A stretch of DNA of 64,000 nucleotides from Bubalus kerabau (Eukaryota > Chordata > Mammalia > Artiodactyla > Bovidae), in the NCBI RefSeq assembly GCF_029407905.1, contig NC_073643.1, positions 29,168,001 through 29,232,000 on the forward strand, in the 5' to 3' direction. A model generated the notes under the pieces. That model made no database searches and had not been told where the DNA came from. It saw nothing but the letters and a program-made list of their open reading frames with translations. This document shows, one piece after another, positions 1 to 12,196 of the stretch (the first letter of the stretch is position 1; each line of letters starts with the position of its first letter). A program made the translations under genes and the position numbers.

Positions 1-84
1 CAGTCAGTATTTGTGGTTTCTAATTAAGCCAGTGTGTTACCTGGTTGGGATCTTTAGTTTGTATTGATGCTTCAACTCTTGGCT

Positions 85-348
85 GCTGCTGCTGCTAAGT
101 CGCTTCAGTCGTGTCCGACTCTGTGCGACCCCATAGACGGCAGCCCACCAGGCTCCCCCATCCCTGGGATTCTCCAGGTAAGAACACTGGAGTGGGTTGC
201 CATTTCCTTCTTCAATGCACAAAAGTGAAAAGTGAAAGGGAAGTCGCTCAGTCGTGTCCGACTCTTAGTGACCCCATGGACTACAGTCTACCAGGCCCCT
301 CCATCCATGGGATTCTCCAGGCAAGAGTACTGGAGTGGGGTGCCATTA
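85..348 (-). mobile_element. Bov-A2 dimeric SINE
   Basis: Two related monomers (about 85-215 and 235-348) joined by an A/G-rich linker, each carrying the typical Bov-A blocks. The (GCT)n run at the left edge is the (AGC)n tail read backwards, so the element lies on the minus strand. The 12-bp string caactcttggct is repeated at 73-84 and 349-360 as a perfect target-site duplication, so both boundaries are exact. Bov-A2 is a ruminant SINE thought to use BovB enzymes. It codes for nothing; a 152-codon frame over it runs on into flanking MIR sequence and is spurious. Confidence 0.93.
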
Positions 349-429
349 CAACTCTTGGCTACTGCCCTGCATATGGCAGGAATTACCTTTCAGAATCTCT
401 GAATATATGTGTGGAATCCTTCTTTGGGG

Positions 430-606
430 AGACTCTTAGCTTGTTTAATCTTCACAGAAACCGTACCGCTACTGTCAGTAGCCCTGTTTTGAGGAAATTG
501 AAGCTTAGAGAAGTTGAAAAACTTGCCCCACATCACATAGCAGCTAAGGGTTTTGAGGCCAGAAGATAAGGTTTCAGCTCTCTCATTCTTATGGCATAAT
601 ATACTG
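430..606 (-). mobile_element. MIR SINE remnant
   Basis: The order 'taatcttcacag', 'gaggaaattgaagct', 'gagaagttg', 'acttgcccca..tcacatagc' is the reverse complement of the MIR core and 3' half. Divergence is high, as expected of an ancient mammalian SINE. The right part towards the tRNA-like end is barely recognisable. Confidence 0.75.
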
Positions 607-1571
607 TTGATTTTGATCAATAAACTACCCTATCACATATGCATATAATGGAAGTATAGGCATTTGTGCCTAATGTACATGTCCACACAGAGTTTTCTTG
701 CATGCATCATTCTTATTTTTCTGGTTGAATATCCTGACTGCAGCTTTGATGTTCATGTTTCTCTTCTAGGAGAATGTAAAATTTTAGAAATAGCTGATGA
801 AGTAAATATTCTGAATTATACCTGAGATCTTTACCATTTTCCTGCTCATACTGATTCTCTGACATCAGTTATTTTCCAACATATCATCTGGAACTAGTGC
901 TAGGGTAACACAGTTTGGAAGTAGCAGACCTTTTGAAATTAAGCTGCTTACTTACTCCAGACCGCAAGCTCCTCATTGGGAAAAAGGGATGACCCCTGCT
1001 CAGATTTAAACCTAACAAACTTAGGTATATTTTGAGTTTTCTAACTGTATCCACTGCTATTTGATTAAATTTTCGAAATATGAGATATGAGCACCTTAAT
1101 ACAACAGGTATTGTGTCTCTTTTCGTCTTTTGAAAAATGGCTTCTTCTCGACACTCATAAGAAAGGAGAGGCTTATATATGACAATTTTTCAGGTGTCAT
1201 TACTTCTACCCCACCTTGATAGTTCTTATCAGATTCAAGTATCATCTAATTAAGAAATATTATTTAGTTGATCCACTTTTTCTTAGAGATTAATTTATAA
1301 AGAAAGCATCATTTCTGTAAACTTACTAGGTAGATATAATTTTTTCTTTACTACATTAAGATAAATAAAAAAGCAAAAGGCAAGTCAATAGGAATGGCCA
1401 CTCGTGTTACATCATCTGGCAAACCAAGGGTGGTGTTTGTACTTCCTTTTGGGAAATGCTGGCTTAAGATTGGGCTCTGAATCGGCCCTCTATCAAACCT
1501 CCCCTAATTAAAGTTCCTGGCATGTAAAGGAGTCATCTGCTCACTCACTGTAATTTACTCTGATCACAGCC
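607..1571. other. unique AT-rich intergenic DNA
   Basis: I see no recognisable gene, RNA or repeat. Open frames are short and lack codon-like structure on either strand. Confidence 0.6.
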
Positions 1572-1583
1572 CTCTCCAATTAA

Positions 1584-1789
1584 GGGCTTCCCAACGGCAA
1601 GGACTCTGGCTGCCAATGTAGGAGACACAGGGTACATGAGTTTGATCCCTGGGTTGGGAAGATCCCCTGGAGAAGAAAATGGCAACCCACTCCAGTATTC
1701 TTGCCTGGAGAGTCCCATGGACAAAGGAGCCTTTCAGGCTAAGTCCATGGGGTCATAAAGAGTCAGACATGACTGAGCACACGTGAGTG
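1584..1789 (+). mobile_element. Bov-tA SINE
   Basis: A tRNA-Glu-derived head (from gggcttccc) is followed by the Bov-A body ('ggagaagaaaatggcaacccactcc') and the terminal 'gtcagacatgactgagcac'. The flanks ctctccaatta (1572-1582) and ctctccagtta (1790-1800) form a near-perfect target-site duplication. Box A/B-like regions of the tRNA head are decayed. Confidence 0.9.
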
Positions 1790-1800
1790 CTCTCCAGTTA

Positions 1801-2199
1801 TACTCATGGCTTTGACCGTATGGCATTAAATGTGCAGTTTTGACCATGGTTAGGAGCTAAGGGCAAAGCAGGCCATTGGCAAAACTATACAACAAAACTT
1901 TATCTAACTTCAGCATTGCCTCTTCGTTCTCCATTTTTCTTACCTCTTAAAGAATTCTAGCTGCCCATATGCTTTCGGTGTCCCCCCCATACTTAAAATC
2001 TATTGATGGTTTGTCCTCTAGAAGCAGAGATCTTGGAAGAAAGCATTTTCTTCCATCTATATTCATTTCCTCTGTGTTGACTCAAAACTTCAGAACACAA
2101 CTTTCCTGGGTAATCTCTCAAATACATGGTTGATAACTCTCTGATGTAATATACTGATTCTTGATGAGCTTTCTAATTGATAATAATGTGGCCAGATTT
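1801..2199. other. unique intergenic DNA
   Basis: AT-rich sequence with no recognised gene or repeat. Confidence 0.5.
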
Positions 2200-2231
2200 C
2201 TTAGTCTGTGGAGGACTTAGTCTGTGGAGGA
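2200..2231. repeat. perfect 16-bp tandem duplication
   Basis: The 16-mer cttagtctgtggagga occurs at 2200-2215 and again at 2216-2231, directly upstream of a Bov-tA SINE. It may be a slippage product or part of the insertion scar. Confidence 0.95.
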
Positions 2232-2234
2232 AGA

Positions 2235-2380
2235 GGGCTTCCCTCATAGCTCAGTTGGTAAAGAATCTGCCTGCAGTGCAGGAGACCTGGGTTCAATTCC
2301 TGAGTTCGGAAGATCCCCTGGAGAAGGAAATGGCAACCCACTCCAGTAGTCTTGCCTAGAGAATCCCCTGATAGAGGAGA
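2235..2380 (+). mobile_element. Bov-tA SINE, 3' truncated
   Basis: The tRNA-like head 'gggcttccctcatagctcag' and the body are present up to 'gatagaggaga'. The last third, with the BovB-like 3' end, is missing. A 60-codon frame across it is a SINE read-through, not a gene. Confidence 0.88.
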
Positions 2381-2384
2381 AGAG

Positions 2385-2984
2385 ATGTGAGTTTTAATGG
2401 ATAAGTAGGGTTGACTCATTCTTTTTTATTCTAAAATGATTCAGAGAGAAGTTTAATCTTCTTCCTGGGTTGATTTTTCTTGAGCAGAGAGCTTTCCAAC
2501 ATCATCCTGCAGATCATACTATTTAGCGTAGAAATTCTAAATCTTTGGGAACTGAAGTCCCATTAGTCTTGCTGTAAAAGAGTCTGGAACCTTCAAAGAA
2601 ATCAGCAAGAAAACTTTTTCTTTAAATATTTCAAAGTATCTGTTACTGTTCTCATTTTCAGTAAGCATTATAAGCATAAAAAGAAGCAGAGTAGTTAGAG
2701 GCAGATTATGTAGCAACTTGCCCATCATTATTGTGAAAATCTAGTATGTGGCTGGTCTGTGTAAGTTGCAGCCTACAACAGAGATGCTATTGGCTAGGAA
2801 AGCCTGAGGCGTCACCTGGGTTCCTGCTATTGGGCGTGAGGCCCAAACACACTTCCCAACAAGAGCCAGGGCTGTGGCTGGACCACCCCTTATGATTCTT
2901 ACTATGCTTGCCAGATCCACCTCAGCAACAACCCTCCTGGAACTTTAAAAGAGTAAGAGTTACTAGTCTCTCTTATTTACTTAT
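2385..2984. other. unique intergenic DNA
   Basis: No supported gene. A 63-codon minus-strand frame (2537-2728) has no recognisable features. Confidence 0.5.
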
Positions 2985-3245
2985 ATTTATTTAAAAAATT
3001 TGTATTGTACTTTGATTGTACTTGATTCACAGTGTTGTGTTGTTTTCAGGTGTGTAACAAAGTGAGTCGGTTCTATATAAACATGTATCTATTCTTTTTC
3101 TAATTCTTTTCATATTTAGGTTACTTACAGAATATTGAGCAGAATGCCCTGCACTATGCAATAGGTCTTTTTTGGTCATGTATTTTAAATATAACAGTAT
3201 GTACATATCAGTCCTTAACTCCCAAACTGTCCCTAAGTCCTGGAG
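2985..3245 (-). mobile_element. L1 3' UTR fragment
   Basis: The sequence reads as the reverse complement of the artiodactyl L1 3' UTR: T-rich edge at left (poly(A) side), then 'gtgtaacaaagtgagtcggttctatata', 'ttacagaatattgagcagaatgccctg' and 'atagg.ctttttggt'. It is non-coding and 5' truncated. Confidence 0.8.
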
Positions 3246-3372
3246 GGTACAGGATATGTCTGAGGGTCACACAGTGTGGTTGTGAGTTGGGAGGGTATGG
3301 TGGGGAATAAGGAGAGAGGCGGTGAAAGAGAGAAAAAGGGCATGCCTGGGGTTCTGTCTCTTTATTGGGGTG

Positions 3373-5350
3373 AACTATGGACTGAGGTTCATGACATTGT
3401 ACAGGAGACAGGTTTCAAGACCATCCCCATGGAAAAGAAATGCAAAAAAGCAAAATGGCTGTCTGAGGAGGCCTTACAAACAGTTGTGAAAAGAAGAGAA
3501 GCAAAAAGCAAAGGAGAAAAGGAAAGATATTAGCATCTGAGCACAGAGTTCCAAAGAATAGCAAGAAGAGATAAGAAAGCCTTCCTCAGCAATCAATGCA
3601 AAGAAATAGAGGAAAACAACAGAATGGGAAAGACTAGAGATCTCTTCAAGAAAATTAGAGATACCAAGGGAACATTTCATGCAAACATGGGCTCAATAAA
3701 GGCCAGAAATGGTATGGACCTAACAGAAGCAGAAGATATTAAGAAGAGATGGTACGAATACACAGAGGAACTGTACAAAAAAGAGCTTCATGACCAAGAT
3801 ATTCATGATGGTCTGATCACTCATCTAGAGCCAGACATGCTGGACTGTGAAGTCAAGTGGGCCTTAGAAAGCATCACTACGAACAAAGCTAGTGGAGGTG
3901 ATGGAATTCCAGTTGAGCTATTTCAAATCCTGAAAGATGATGTTGTGAAAGTGCTGCACTCTATATGCCACCAAATTTGGAAAACTCAGCAGTGGCCACA
4001 GGACTGGAAAAGGTTAGTTTTCATTCCAATCCCAAAGAAAGGCAATGCCAAAGAATGCTCAAACTACCACACAATTGCATTCATCTCACACACTAGTAAA
4101 GTAATGCTCACAGTTCTCCAAGCCAGGCTTCAGCAATACATGAACTGTGAACTTCCAGATCTTCAATCTGGTTTTAGAAAAGGCAGAGGAAGCAGAGATC
4201 AAATTGCCATCTGCTGGATCATCACAAAAGCAAGAGAGTTCCAGAAAAACATCTATTTCTGCTTTATTGACTATGCCAAAGCCTTTGACTGTGTGGATCA
4301 CAATTAACTGGAAAATTCTAAAAGAGCTGGGAATACCAGACCACCTGACCTGCTTCTTGAGAAACCTGTATGCAGGTCAGGAAGCAGCAGTTAGAATTGG
4401 ACATGGAACAACAGACTGGTTCCAACTAGGAAAAGGAGTTCGTCAAGGCTGTATAGTGTCACCCTGCTTATTTAGGTTATACTCAGAGTACATCATGAGA
4501 AACACCGGGCTGGAAGAAGTACAAGCAGGAATCAAGATTGCCGAGAGAAATATCAATCACCTCAGATATGCAGATGACACCATCCTTATGGCAGAAAATG
4601 AAGAGGAACTAAAGAGCCTCTTGATGGAACTGAAAGAGGAGAGTGAAAAAGTTGGCTTAAAGCTCAACATTCGGAAAACTGAGGTCATGGCATCTGGCCC
4701 CATCACTTCCTGGGAAATAGATGGGGAAACAGTGGAAACAGTGGCAGACTTTAGTTTTTGGGGCTCCAAAATCACTGCAGATGGTGATTTCAGCCATGAA
4801 ATTAAAAGACGCTTACTCCTTGGAAGGAAAGTTATGACCAACCTAGATAGCATATTCAAAAGCAGAGACATTACTTTGCCAACAAAGGTCTGTCTAGTCG
4901 AGGCTATGGTTTTTCTAATGGTCATGTATGGATGTGAGAGTTGGACTGTGAAGAAAGCTGAGCGTCGAAGAAATGGCGCTTTTGAACTGTGGTGTGGGAG
5001 AAGACTCTTGAGAGTCCCTTGGACTGCAAGGAGATCCAACCAGTCCATTCTATAGGAGTCAGTCCTGGGTGTTCTTTGGAAGGACTGATGCTGAGGCTGA
5101 AACTCCAGTACTTTGGCCATCTCATGCGAAGAGTTGACTCATTGGAAAAGACCCTGATGCTGGGAGGGATTGGGGGCAGGAGGAGAAGGGGACGACAGAG
5201 GATGAGATGGCTGGATGGCATCACTGATTTGATGGACGTGAGTTTGAGTGAACTCCGGGAGTTGGTGATGGACAGGGAGGCTTGGCGTGATGCAATTTAT
5301 GGGGTCTCAAAGAGTTGGACACAACTGAGCGACTGAACTGAACTGAACAG
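3373..5350 (+). mobile_element. BovB (RTE-clade) LINE, 5' truncated
   Basis: About 2 kb of BovB from the end of the endonuclease-RT linker through the RT and C-terminal region to the (ctgaa)n-like 3' end. The heptamer tggggtg flanks it at 3366-3372 and 5351-5357, a plausible short target-site duplication. Endonuclease and 5' UTR are absent. Sense orientation. Confidence 0.95.
3390..5336 (+). pseudogene. BovB reverse-transcriptase pseudogene in three frames
   Basis: This is the RT half of the BovB ORF2-like protein, which copies the element's RNA at a nicked target. Three frames together cover it. 3624-4307 holds the linker, fingers and motif A (FIDYAKAFD near its end). From about 4308 the reading passes to a second frame ending at 5055, which contains the RYADD motif C. 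From about 5056 a third frame runs to 5336 with the usual C-terminal 'ELVMDREAW' block. The first switch is at cacaattaactgg, where a 2-base loss and a stop replace the usual aactgtgg. The second is at tctataggagtcag, again a stop plus a base loss. The first ~50 codons of the 4147-5055 frame are an out-of-frame shadow. It cannot make a working enzyme, although the YADD box is intact. Confidence 0.93.
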
Positions 5351-7925
5351 TGGGGTGCCTCATATTTTGTGAGTTCACTCTTTATTGATTAATTTAAAAT
5401 GCAAGAGTGAGAATTGGGATACAAAGTGGGAAAAGCAGGATCATTCAAATGGCAGTTATGTAGGGCACTAGGCATTCCTAAATGGGGAAATTTGTGACTG
5501 TGGGTGGCCTAGTTCCTTATCTGGCTGATTGCTAGTAAGAGTGTTGTACAGTTGGCTATACCTTTAATTGAGATGGATTGTCTTTGCAATGGATACTTCA
5601 GCAGTTAAAACCGTACCGCTCGGCACTCACACACATTGGCCCACACTAGTTTTGTCTTGACAAAGTGTGGCCACCAGGGTTCAGTTGAGAAGCACAGAGG
5701 CTGAGCAGAGGCACTTGCTGTGAAAACTAGTGAAGCTGAGCGAAGCTTCAGGGCTCCTTGTGTACACGGCCCCCGCCAGATTGTAGCAAGGGCCCAACAA
5801 AGTGTACACTATGGGTGGACCACGATGTGTTCTTGTAAAATTTGCAAAAATAGGATATTGTGATTTCAATTGTTTAGGACCACTTTTGCCCACCTCTGAA
5901 ATGCCTTTCATCTTGTATCTTCTGTGAAGTGACTTCGGCCAGTTATACATAAACTTTGCTGAAGGAGGTGTAGTTGAGGTGTACACTCAGCTTCACTTTG
6001 GGATGTGGGGGAGGTTACATGAAATGTGTGGCTCAAAGTCACTTCCATGTCTCTGATGAAAGTATGGCCAACCATCCTGGATTTGAATACGCCTCCCTGG
6101 TATCCTACTGCCAGTTTCCCTGACATCTTGACCAAAAGGTGCAGGGTCAGGTTCATGTTAAGATATGAATTAAATGCTGTGAAGGTTTTCTTTGAATTTG
6201 GGGCCGTTTGTGGCATATGTTAGGTTTTTAACATTCTTAATCAGTTGTGGTTTCTTTTGTCACTCCAGATAAACATTCCCTGTTAGTTTTCATTAGCAAT
6301 TTTTTTTTTTTTAATCACTTGGTGAAAGGCCCCAAGTTGTCCATGCTTCAAGCCCTACAATTCTACCTTCAGGCATGAGCTCTACAGGTTGTCCTCCAAC
6401 TGTGACTAGTGAGACCACTTCAGCAGACTGCGCCCCTTGTGAGATGAGTATCGTCACTGTATTTGGTTTCTGGAATATCAGTGACTCCATTATGATGCTA
6501 GTAATTCTTAGCAGAAATGTGCCGTGTTATTCACAGCTTCTACTACCACCTGTTTCAGCAAGAGTGTGGCCCACAGTAATGGCTCTTTGTTTTCCTTTTT
6601 TTTTTTCCCCTCCAATAAGTTTTCATTTTGCTTTATTTCCTTCATCCTTAGGGCAGTCCTCTTACACTAGTCCCTTTGATATTTGCTCTCCATCTTCTAT
6701 GCCTTGGAACAATTTCCTCAAGATTTAATTAGCTCTTGCCTCAGTGAAGGCGTTCTTTGCTCTGGTGCCTCTGTTTGTAAACAGGAACGTCTTTCATCTT
6801 TGGCTGCCCAGAGAATTTGCTACTCAAGATCCATTTCCTGATCCAGTTTATTACTTCTTGAGTTCAGAATTATGCATACTTATGTTTTTGCTCATAGCTA
6901 CCTTACCTCAGGGTGTAAGACTCAATGACATATATGGCATCTTCCACTTCAATATTGGATTTGTTGTTGGAAAAATACCCAAAAGACTTCACATCTTATC
7001 TCCAGCTTTCATTACTTTGTGGATTTTGTAACTCAAGGATCTTTAAAAGACTGAGGAATTTTTCAGTCTTTCTAGATGGTTCAAATGCCATGATAAGTGT
7101 CCATTTTACCAATTACTGATCAATGTGCTTAAATTTTTTTTTTTTTAAATAGTGAGTACGTTATTGCATCATGTTGATTTGTTTGTCTTCTTATCTCAAA
7201 ATGTTTCCATCTCTTACTTAACTATTTCAGCAATTATAAAGCTTGAGAGGGTGTAATACAAAAATCTTTTATATTTACCTTCAATAAATCTCAATCTATA
7301 TTTAATGAAAACAGATTGTTTAACTTGCTTAACATGAAGTTTCTTTTAACGTTAAGATTTATTGTTGAAGGTGATTTTAAAATAGATGTTTCTATTTTCT
7401 TTTTTGATCATGTTTACATGATCTAATTAAATTTTACTTCGTGTTTGAGGATTCTGTTGCACTTAAGGTCATTATTCTGATCCTCATCAATTCCAATTGA
7501 ACAATACTTAACAGAGACAGTAAATGTCAAAAGGACAGGGTCCAGAGTTGAATCGGAAATGAGTTGGAAAGTAAAAACAAAAAAAAAGGATAAAAGGAAA
7601 TCATATTTCTTATCTCAGTTTTTCTAGTATATTAGTAGATTTAAGAAAACAATAACTATGAATTATTAAAAGTGTGAGTTCCAGTTAGACCTTGATTTCC
7701 ATATACTAATTTTTAATACACAATATTTGCCTTCTAAATTACTTGAAGCCTAGTACTGATATGGAATTTGTTTCTGTTTGAGCACACGAAAGGGTGAAAG
7801 GAAAAGGAAACTGAAAATATTCTGGTTGATCTTTAACAGTCTGACTCATGCATGAGATCTTAACTGCTAAGCTGTTCTTCCTTCCCCAAAGTTTCAGTTA
7901 TAAAATAATGAAAATAGCCCTGTAC
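5351..7925. other. unique AT-rich DNA, possibly with a decayed retrocopy
   Basis: No firm gene. Open frames exist on both strands at 5681-6223 and 6375-7031 (65-117 codons) but none is recognisable. Homopolymer T runs lie at 6301-6314, 6599-6606 and 7133-7145. Read on the minus strand, the T run at 6301 looks like a poly(A) tail behind a roughly 85-codon open stretch (about 6320-6585). This could be a processed pseudogene or chance. Confidence 0.4.
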
Positions 7926-7929
7926 ATTT

Positions 7930-8090
7930 AGGTGGTACTTTAGGTTTTTATACAGCACCTTTACATCCATGCAGTGTACTTTTGATTTCCTTTTTACCAT
8001 GGCCCTATTGAAGAAGGAGAGGAGATAAAGTATCCTCTTTACACAGATGATAAAGTGGATGCCTTGGCAAGTTGATTGCTATTAATAGAT
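7930..8090 (-). mobile_element. MIR/L2-like ancient remnant
   Basis: The pattern 'ccctattgaag..gataaagtatcctctttacacagatgataaagtgg' resembles the MIR minus-strand core (Ccccattttacagatgaggaaact). It is very diverged, so the family is tentative. Confidence 0.45.
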
Positions 8091-8260
8091 CGGAATAATG
8101 ATTATTTCCAAAGGTAAATGCAACTATGGATTTAATGTGGTGCATTGTACAGAATTCATGATTATAGAAAGTTATACAATAGAAAGTAAATCTCTGTTTC
8201 TTGAACTTCATATATCTAATTTATTTTCCCCGGAGGCAGCAGTTGCTTCTGGGTCAGGAG

Positions 8261-8460
8261 CCTGTCTTTACCAGAGGTTGAAAAGCTGCAGCCCTCAGGC
8301 CAAATCAGCTGCCTATTTATGAGATAAAGCTTTACTGAAACACAACCCCACCCATCCATGTATGCATTGCCCATGGCTGCTTTTGTGCTAGGGCAGATTT
8401 GAGGAGTTACAACAGAAAGGATCAGCCACAGAAAATGTTAGCCAGTTTCAACTTTCAAGT
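8261..8460. mobile_element. MER-type DNA transposon remnant (hAT-like)
   Basis: The order 'caggccaaatcagctgcc', 'ataaagctttactgaaacacaaccc', 'gcattgcccatggctgctttt' and 'gaggagttacaacagaaagg' matches a common non-autonomous mammalian MER element, probably of the hAT-Charlie group. I cannot give the subfamily by eye. No transposase is present. Confidence 0.55.
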
Positions 8461-8479
8461 AGTAAGTGTAAGACAGGGA

Positions 8480-10777
8480 GTTTGAACCCCCACGCCTGTC
8501 TTACTCCAAGGCTTGCATGCTGGTAGTGGGCAGTTTGTAAGCTATTTGTTGAACATTGACTGAATCAGAGAATAATGCTCGTTTTGATGTGTATACCCCA
8601 TCCAGGTAGAGAAGAAAGTGTCTTGTAAGTTGGTTATGGACTTGCTTTTCTAAGACGATGCCCAGGTCTTGACCACTGTGGGTTTTAAATGCACTCAGTC
8701 AGTTGATTTCAACCTTTTCAGTTTAATCTCTAGCTTACAATTTTCACATTGTTGGTCGTTTTACTCCAGAGAAAGCCTCAGAAGTTTGCCAGCTATCCAC
8801 AAAATACTTTTACCCTTCCCCCACAACCCGCTCCCCTCCCCCCGCCCCAGAGGGAATGGATGAATCTGATGGCTAGGCTATGGATCTGATTAGGATAATT
8901 AAATTAAAACTTCTCAGATGCTCAAAGTCTTAAATTAGATGATAAAGTAAAAAGTACACATTGCTAAAATTACCTTCGAAAATCCATTCAGTTTCCCATA
9001 AAGTATAGTGTACAGGCATATTATTTCCCAGTAGGGCCAACAGGATAAGTTCTTCCTTTGGTGCTGTTTCCTTGGTTGAGGAATAGATGAAGATATTTAG
9101 GAGAAATATTGTATGCAAATACTTAACCTTCTTCATTAGAATCGTTGTTAAGGTAGGGAGATGCTCACACTCTTAGAAGTCACTGAAATGTAAGGTCAGG
9201 GACGAGCATCTTCATTTCTTTAATCTTATGACCATTTTAGCACATGATTTACTGAGTAGAAAGAGTGAAAATGATTACTGATTCTAACTAAAATGCTTTT
9301 CTCCTTCACTTTCTCATGCTTTTCATTCTTTATTTTGTATAAGTACACTGCATGTATGATTCAACTGTACCCACAACTTCCTTTACAATTTTTTTTGTAT
9401 TTGAAAAACTCTCTGTTAAACTTTTTTGCAGCCAATTAATGCTAAAAGCTCACCTAAATATTTAGAACTTCAAAGAAGGGAGGATTCTCCATGCTGAGTG
9501 CCACTTGCACTCATGGACTGTTTCAAATGTCTTAAAAAAAACAAAAAATAGAAATTCTGCTCATTTTCTAGCTTGCTTAAACTAGACAGAATCCCCCTTT
9601 TAGGCATAAATAAAACAAGACAGCAGAATTCCTAAAACCTCTTCCTAGAGTCTAGGGAATACAGACTTCAAATAGCATACAAACAGAATTATTTTTGAGG
9701 TCATTTTGTGATTATTAATATCATCATCTGGTATTTCAAATTCAGGGAAAACAAGCATTAGTTAAGGTACAGTGTAATATCATTCTAATGAAATTACTGA
9801 TTAACTTATTTTACAATAAGGAATGCTTGCAATAATCTGCTATAGGTGAATGATGACAATATTTTCTCCATATCTCATAATGTAGGTTAAAATAACCTCT
9901 CTTGTCCACTAGTCCATATGAAGAACAGGCTGTGTTTCATCATAATGAAAAGGAGTTAACATACAAGAACACTTGGAAGAGTTTCAAAACTCCCTTAGGC
10001 ACATCTTTGCTAATCAATGTGAGCAGAGTTGGAAGAAATCTGTTTGCTTTGCTAAAATAATTATTTGCTTACAAAATACTTGAGATACTGATGAATAATA
10101 AATTTAAATTATTATGAAATATGGTACATCACACTTTTCTTAGGAACAAGACTAGAAAAATACCATTCTAACTTGCATGGCATTAATTTTAAAAACTTTT
10201 GACGCTGTCAAAAAATTATTTTCCTCATTATAACACTTTTTACATGATCCATGTTATCAAAGGAAAGAAAAAATATCTGGCTATGTTATTTTTATTCTGT
10301 GTTGCTTTTAGCACTTAAAAATAATGCTGCAGTTTTTACATATACATGCAGAAAGAGTTTGGTGCAAGATACTTTGGTTTTGTTAAAGAATCTGAGAAAC
10401 AGAATTCATATCCAATGAGAAAAAAATATTTTTCTTTATGAGAAGGACCCTACTAAATCATACCCATGCCTGCTACTATGCATGTCTACTTCTACTCCTA
10501 TACAGGCCTACTAAATCAAGTTTCAGGTAACCTTGTTTCAGCTATGAATCATTTGAAGCTTATCAAATAAATCCCTTGGTCAACATGCAGAAATTCAAAA
10601 TCTGAGTTACAAGATTGAGAATGTTATGATAGTATGTTCCACTACAATTCTACCAGAAATATCTTTTCCTGTGAATGATAGCTGGGATGAACGCAGCTAA
10701 CAAGTACAGTTTGCTGGAGCAGTAAGATCCATGGAAAAAAGCCTGGATCAGCTCTCAGGAAAGTTGTGTGCTTGGTT
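8480..10777. other. unique AT-rich intergenic DNA
   Basis: A 2.3-kb stretch in which I recognise no young ruminant repeat and no gene. It has short C-rich (8816-8850) and A-rich tracts. It may contain old repeats too diverged to see. Confidence 0.5.
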
Positions 10778-10784
10778 TTGCTGT

Positions 10785-11112
10785 AGATGTAGCAGACACA
10801 GGGGTCATCAAATAATCCCATGTGTCTCTATATTTCCCAGTCTGCCTTGCAGTTAGGTCAAGGTCACATGACTACTTCTGGTCAATGGACTACGTTCAGA
10901 AGACACATGTGTCACTTAGGAGCCAAAACAGTTAGGAGATGTGCTTCCTGCCTCTCTTCTTCCCTGTCTTTGCAGCCTTAGAAACCACAGGCAGCCTATA
11001 TATAAGATGGAGGAAGGCCATCCAACCCTCAGTAGGCTTTATGTCAGAGACAAAGGGATGTAGAAGCCACTGGGTTTTATAGGTTTGCCTGATGTGGTAG
11101 CTAATACAATTT
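10785..11112 (+). mobile_element. ancient LTR-like remnant (MaLR-type)
   Basis: The segment 'cttgcagttaggtcaaggtcacatgactacttctggtcaatgg' through 'gccactgggttttataggtttgcctgatgtggtagctaatac' has the layout of old mammalian MaLR/MLT-type LTRs, whose ends read 'ttaagccact..gtttgttacagcagctaatac'. It is heavily diverged and non-coding. Confidence 0.45.
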
Positions 11113-11403
11113 TCCTCTGATACAAACAACATAAATCATAGATTCTATTTTTATTCAATTTTTATATGAAGGTAGCTACTTGCTTATTTAAAAGATAGAA
11201 TAATTCCTGTAAAAGTATTTGGCAAAATTGAATGCTAGTAATTTGCTAGCCCAAAAACTTTGGGATAAGTTGGTTTAAACTGTCACAGATAAAGGAATAT
11301 ATCTGCACAAGTGTGATCTCACAAAGAATTTAGTACTGAATTTTCATTGTTTGGCTATTTACTTTGTATTTCTCCAGTCACAAATTGAGACCCTCATAAC
11401 TTG

Positions 11404-11682
11404 TCTGCTGCTGCTGCTGCTGCTAAGTCGCTTCAGTCGTGTCTAACTCGGTGTGACCCCATAGACGGCAGCCCACCAGGTTCCCCCATCCCTGGGATTC
11501 TCCAGGCAAGAACACTGGAGTGGGTTGCCATTTCCTTCTCCAATGCATGAAAGTCAAAAGTGAAAGTGAAGTCGCTCAGTCATGTCCAACTCTTAGCGAC
11601 CCCATGGACTGCAGCCTACCAGGCTCCTCCGTCCATGGGATTTTCCAGGCAAGAGTACCAGAGTGGGGTGCCATTGCCTTCT
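11404..11682 (-). mobile_element. Bov-A2 dimeric SINE
   Basis: The minus-strand dimer begins with a (GCT)6 tail at 11404 and ends in 'gccattgccttct'. Flanking cctcataa at 11392-11399 and 11683-11690 is the target-site duplication. The two monomers are joined by 'gcatgaaagtcaaaagtgaaagtgaa'. Confidence 0.93.
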
Positions 11683-11690
11683 CCTCATAA

Positions 11691-12196
11691 TTTAGCTAGC
11701 TTCTACTAAATGATAGGAAAATCTGTTCACTAACCTCAACATTAAAAAAAAAATCTTTAGATGTTTGAAATAAATACTTTTAATTCAATAAAAAATAATA
11801 ATTTATCACCACTTTTACTTTTATCAAAATAATTCTATAGGGATATTATGTTTCTCAATCTTGTCAGTTTGCTCTGCTCTCCTCAACCCTGGAGCTCAGA
11901 ATAAAGTGAACAATTTATTAGTGATGGATTCAGTCAGAACCTATGGTTTTGATCTTTAAGGTATATCTTCAGATCATAATTAAGATGGCTCTAAATTAAT
12001 GATTCATTTTTGGTTTATAACCCTGGAACAATTAAATCTGTTTCTTTTTAAAAAAACAGAACTGGAATCTTTTCTGAATTTATATTTTCTCTTTATTTTT
12101 TCAAACCTTAATTTGAAACCAGATGGTAGAGCAGTAAAATTGGTGAGAATCTGATTTGGTTTAACAGTATTTACTTATGGTTATACATAGATATAT
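11691..12196. other. unique AT-rich DNA
   Basis: No gene or recognisable repeat. Confidence 0.5.

Noticed and set aside
85..100. (GCT)n at 85-96 and 11404-11424 as disease-type triplet repeats
   Set aside because: They are the ordinary (AGC)n tails of minus-strand Bov-A2 SINEs.
111..569. 152-codon plus-strand open frame
   Set aside because: It runs through a Bov-A2 SINE antisense strand, its TSD and a MIR. There is no coding logic across these three unrelated pieces.
4147..4307. N-terminal 50 codons of the 4147-5055 frame
   Set aside because: They are an out-of-phase reading of the same DNA that encodes motif A in the 3624-4307 frame; true BovB phase begins only after the 2-base loss near 4308.
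4557..5120. 187-codon minus-strand frame (and similar minus frames 4922-5224, plus frames 28057-28626, 37003-37530)
   Set aside because: These are antisense shadows of the BovB RT, which leaves long open frames on the opposite strand. The same shadow peptide recurs at each BovB copy.
6375..6728. 117-codon plus-strand frame with hydrophobic stretches
   Set aside because: No recognisable family; hydrophobicity follows from T-rich sequence. The minus strand is equally open, so I only list it as a weak retrocopy possibility.
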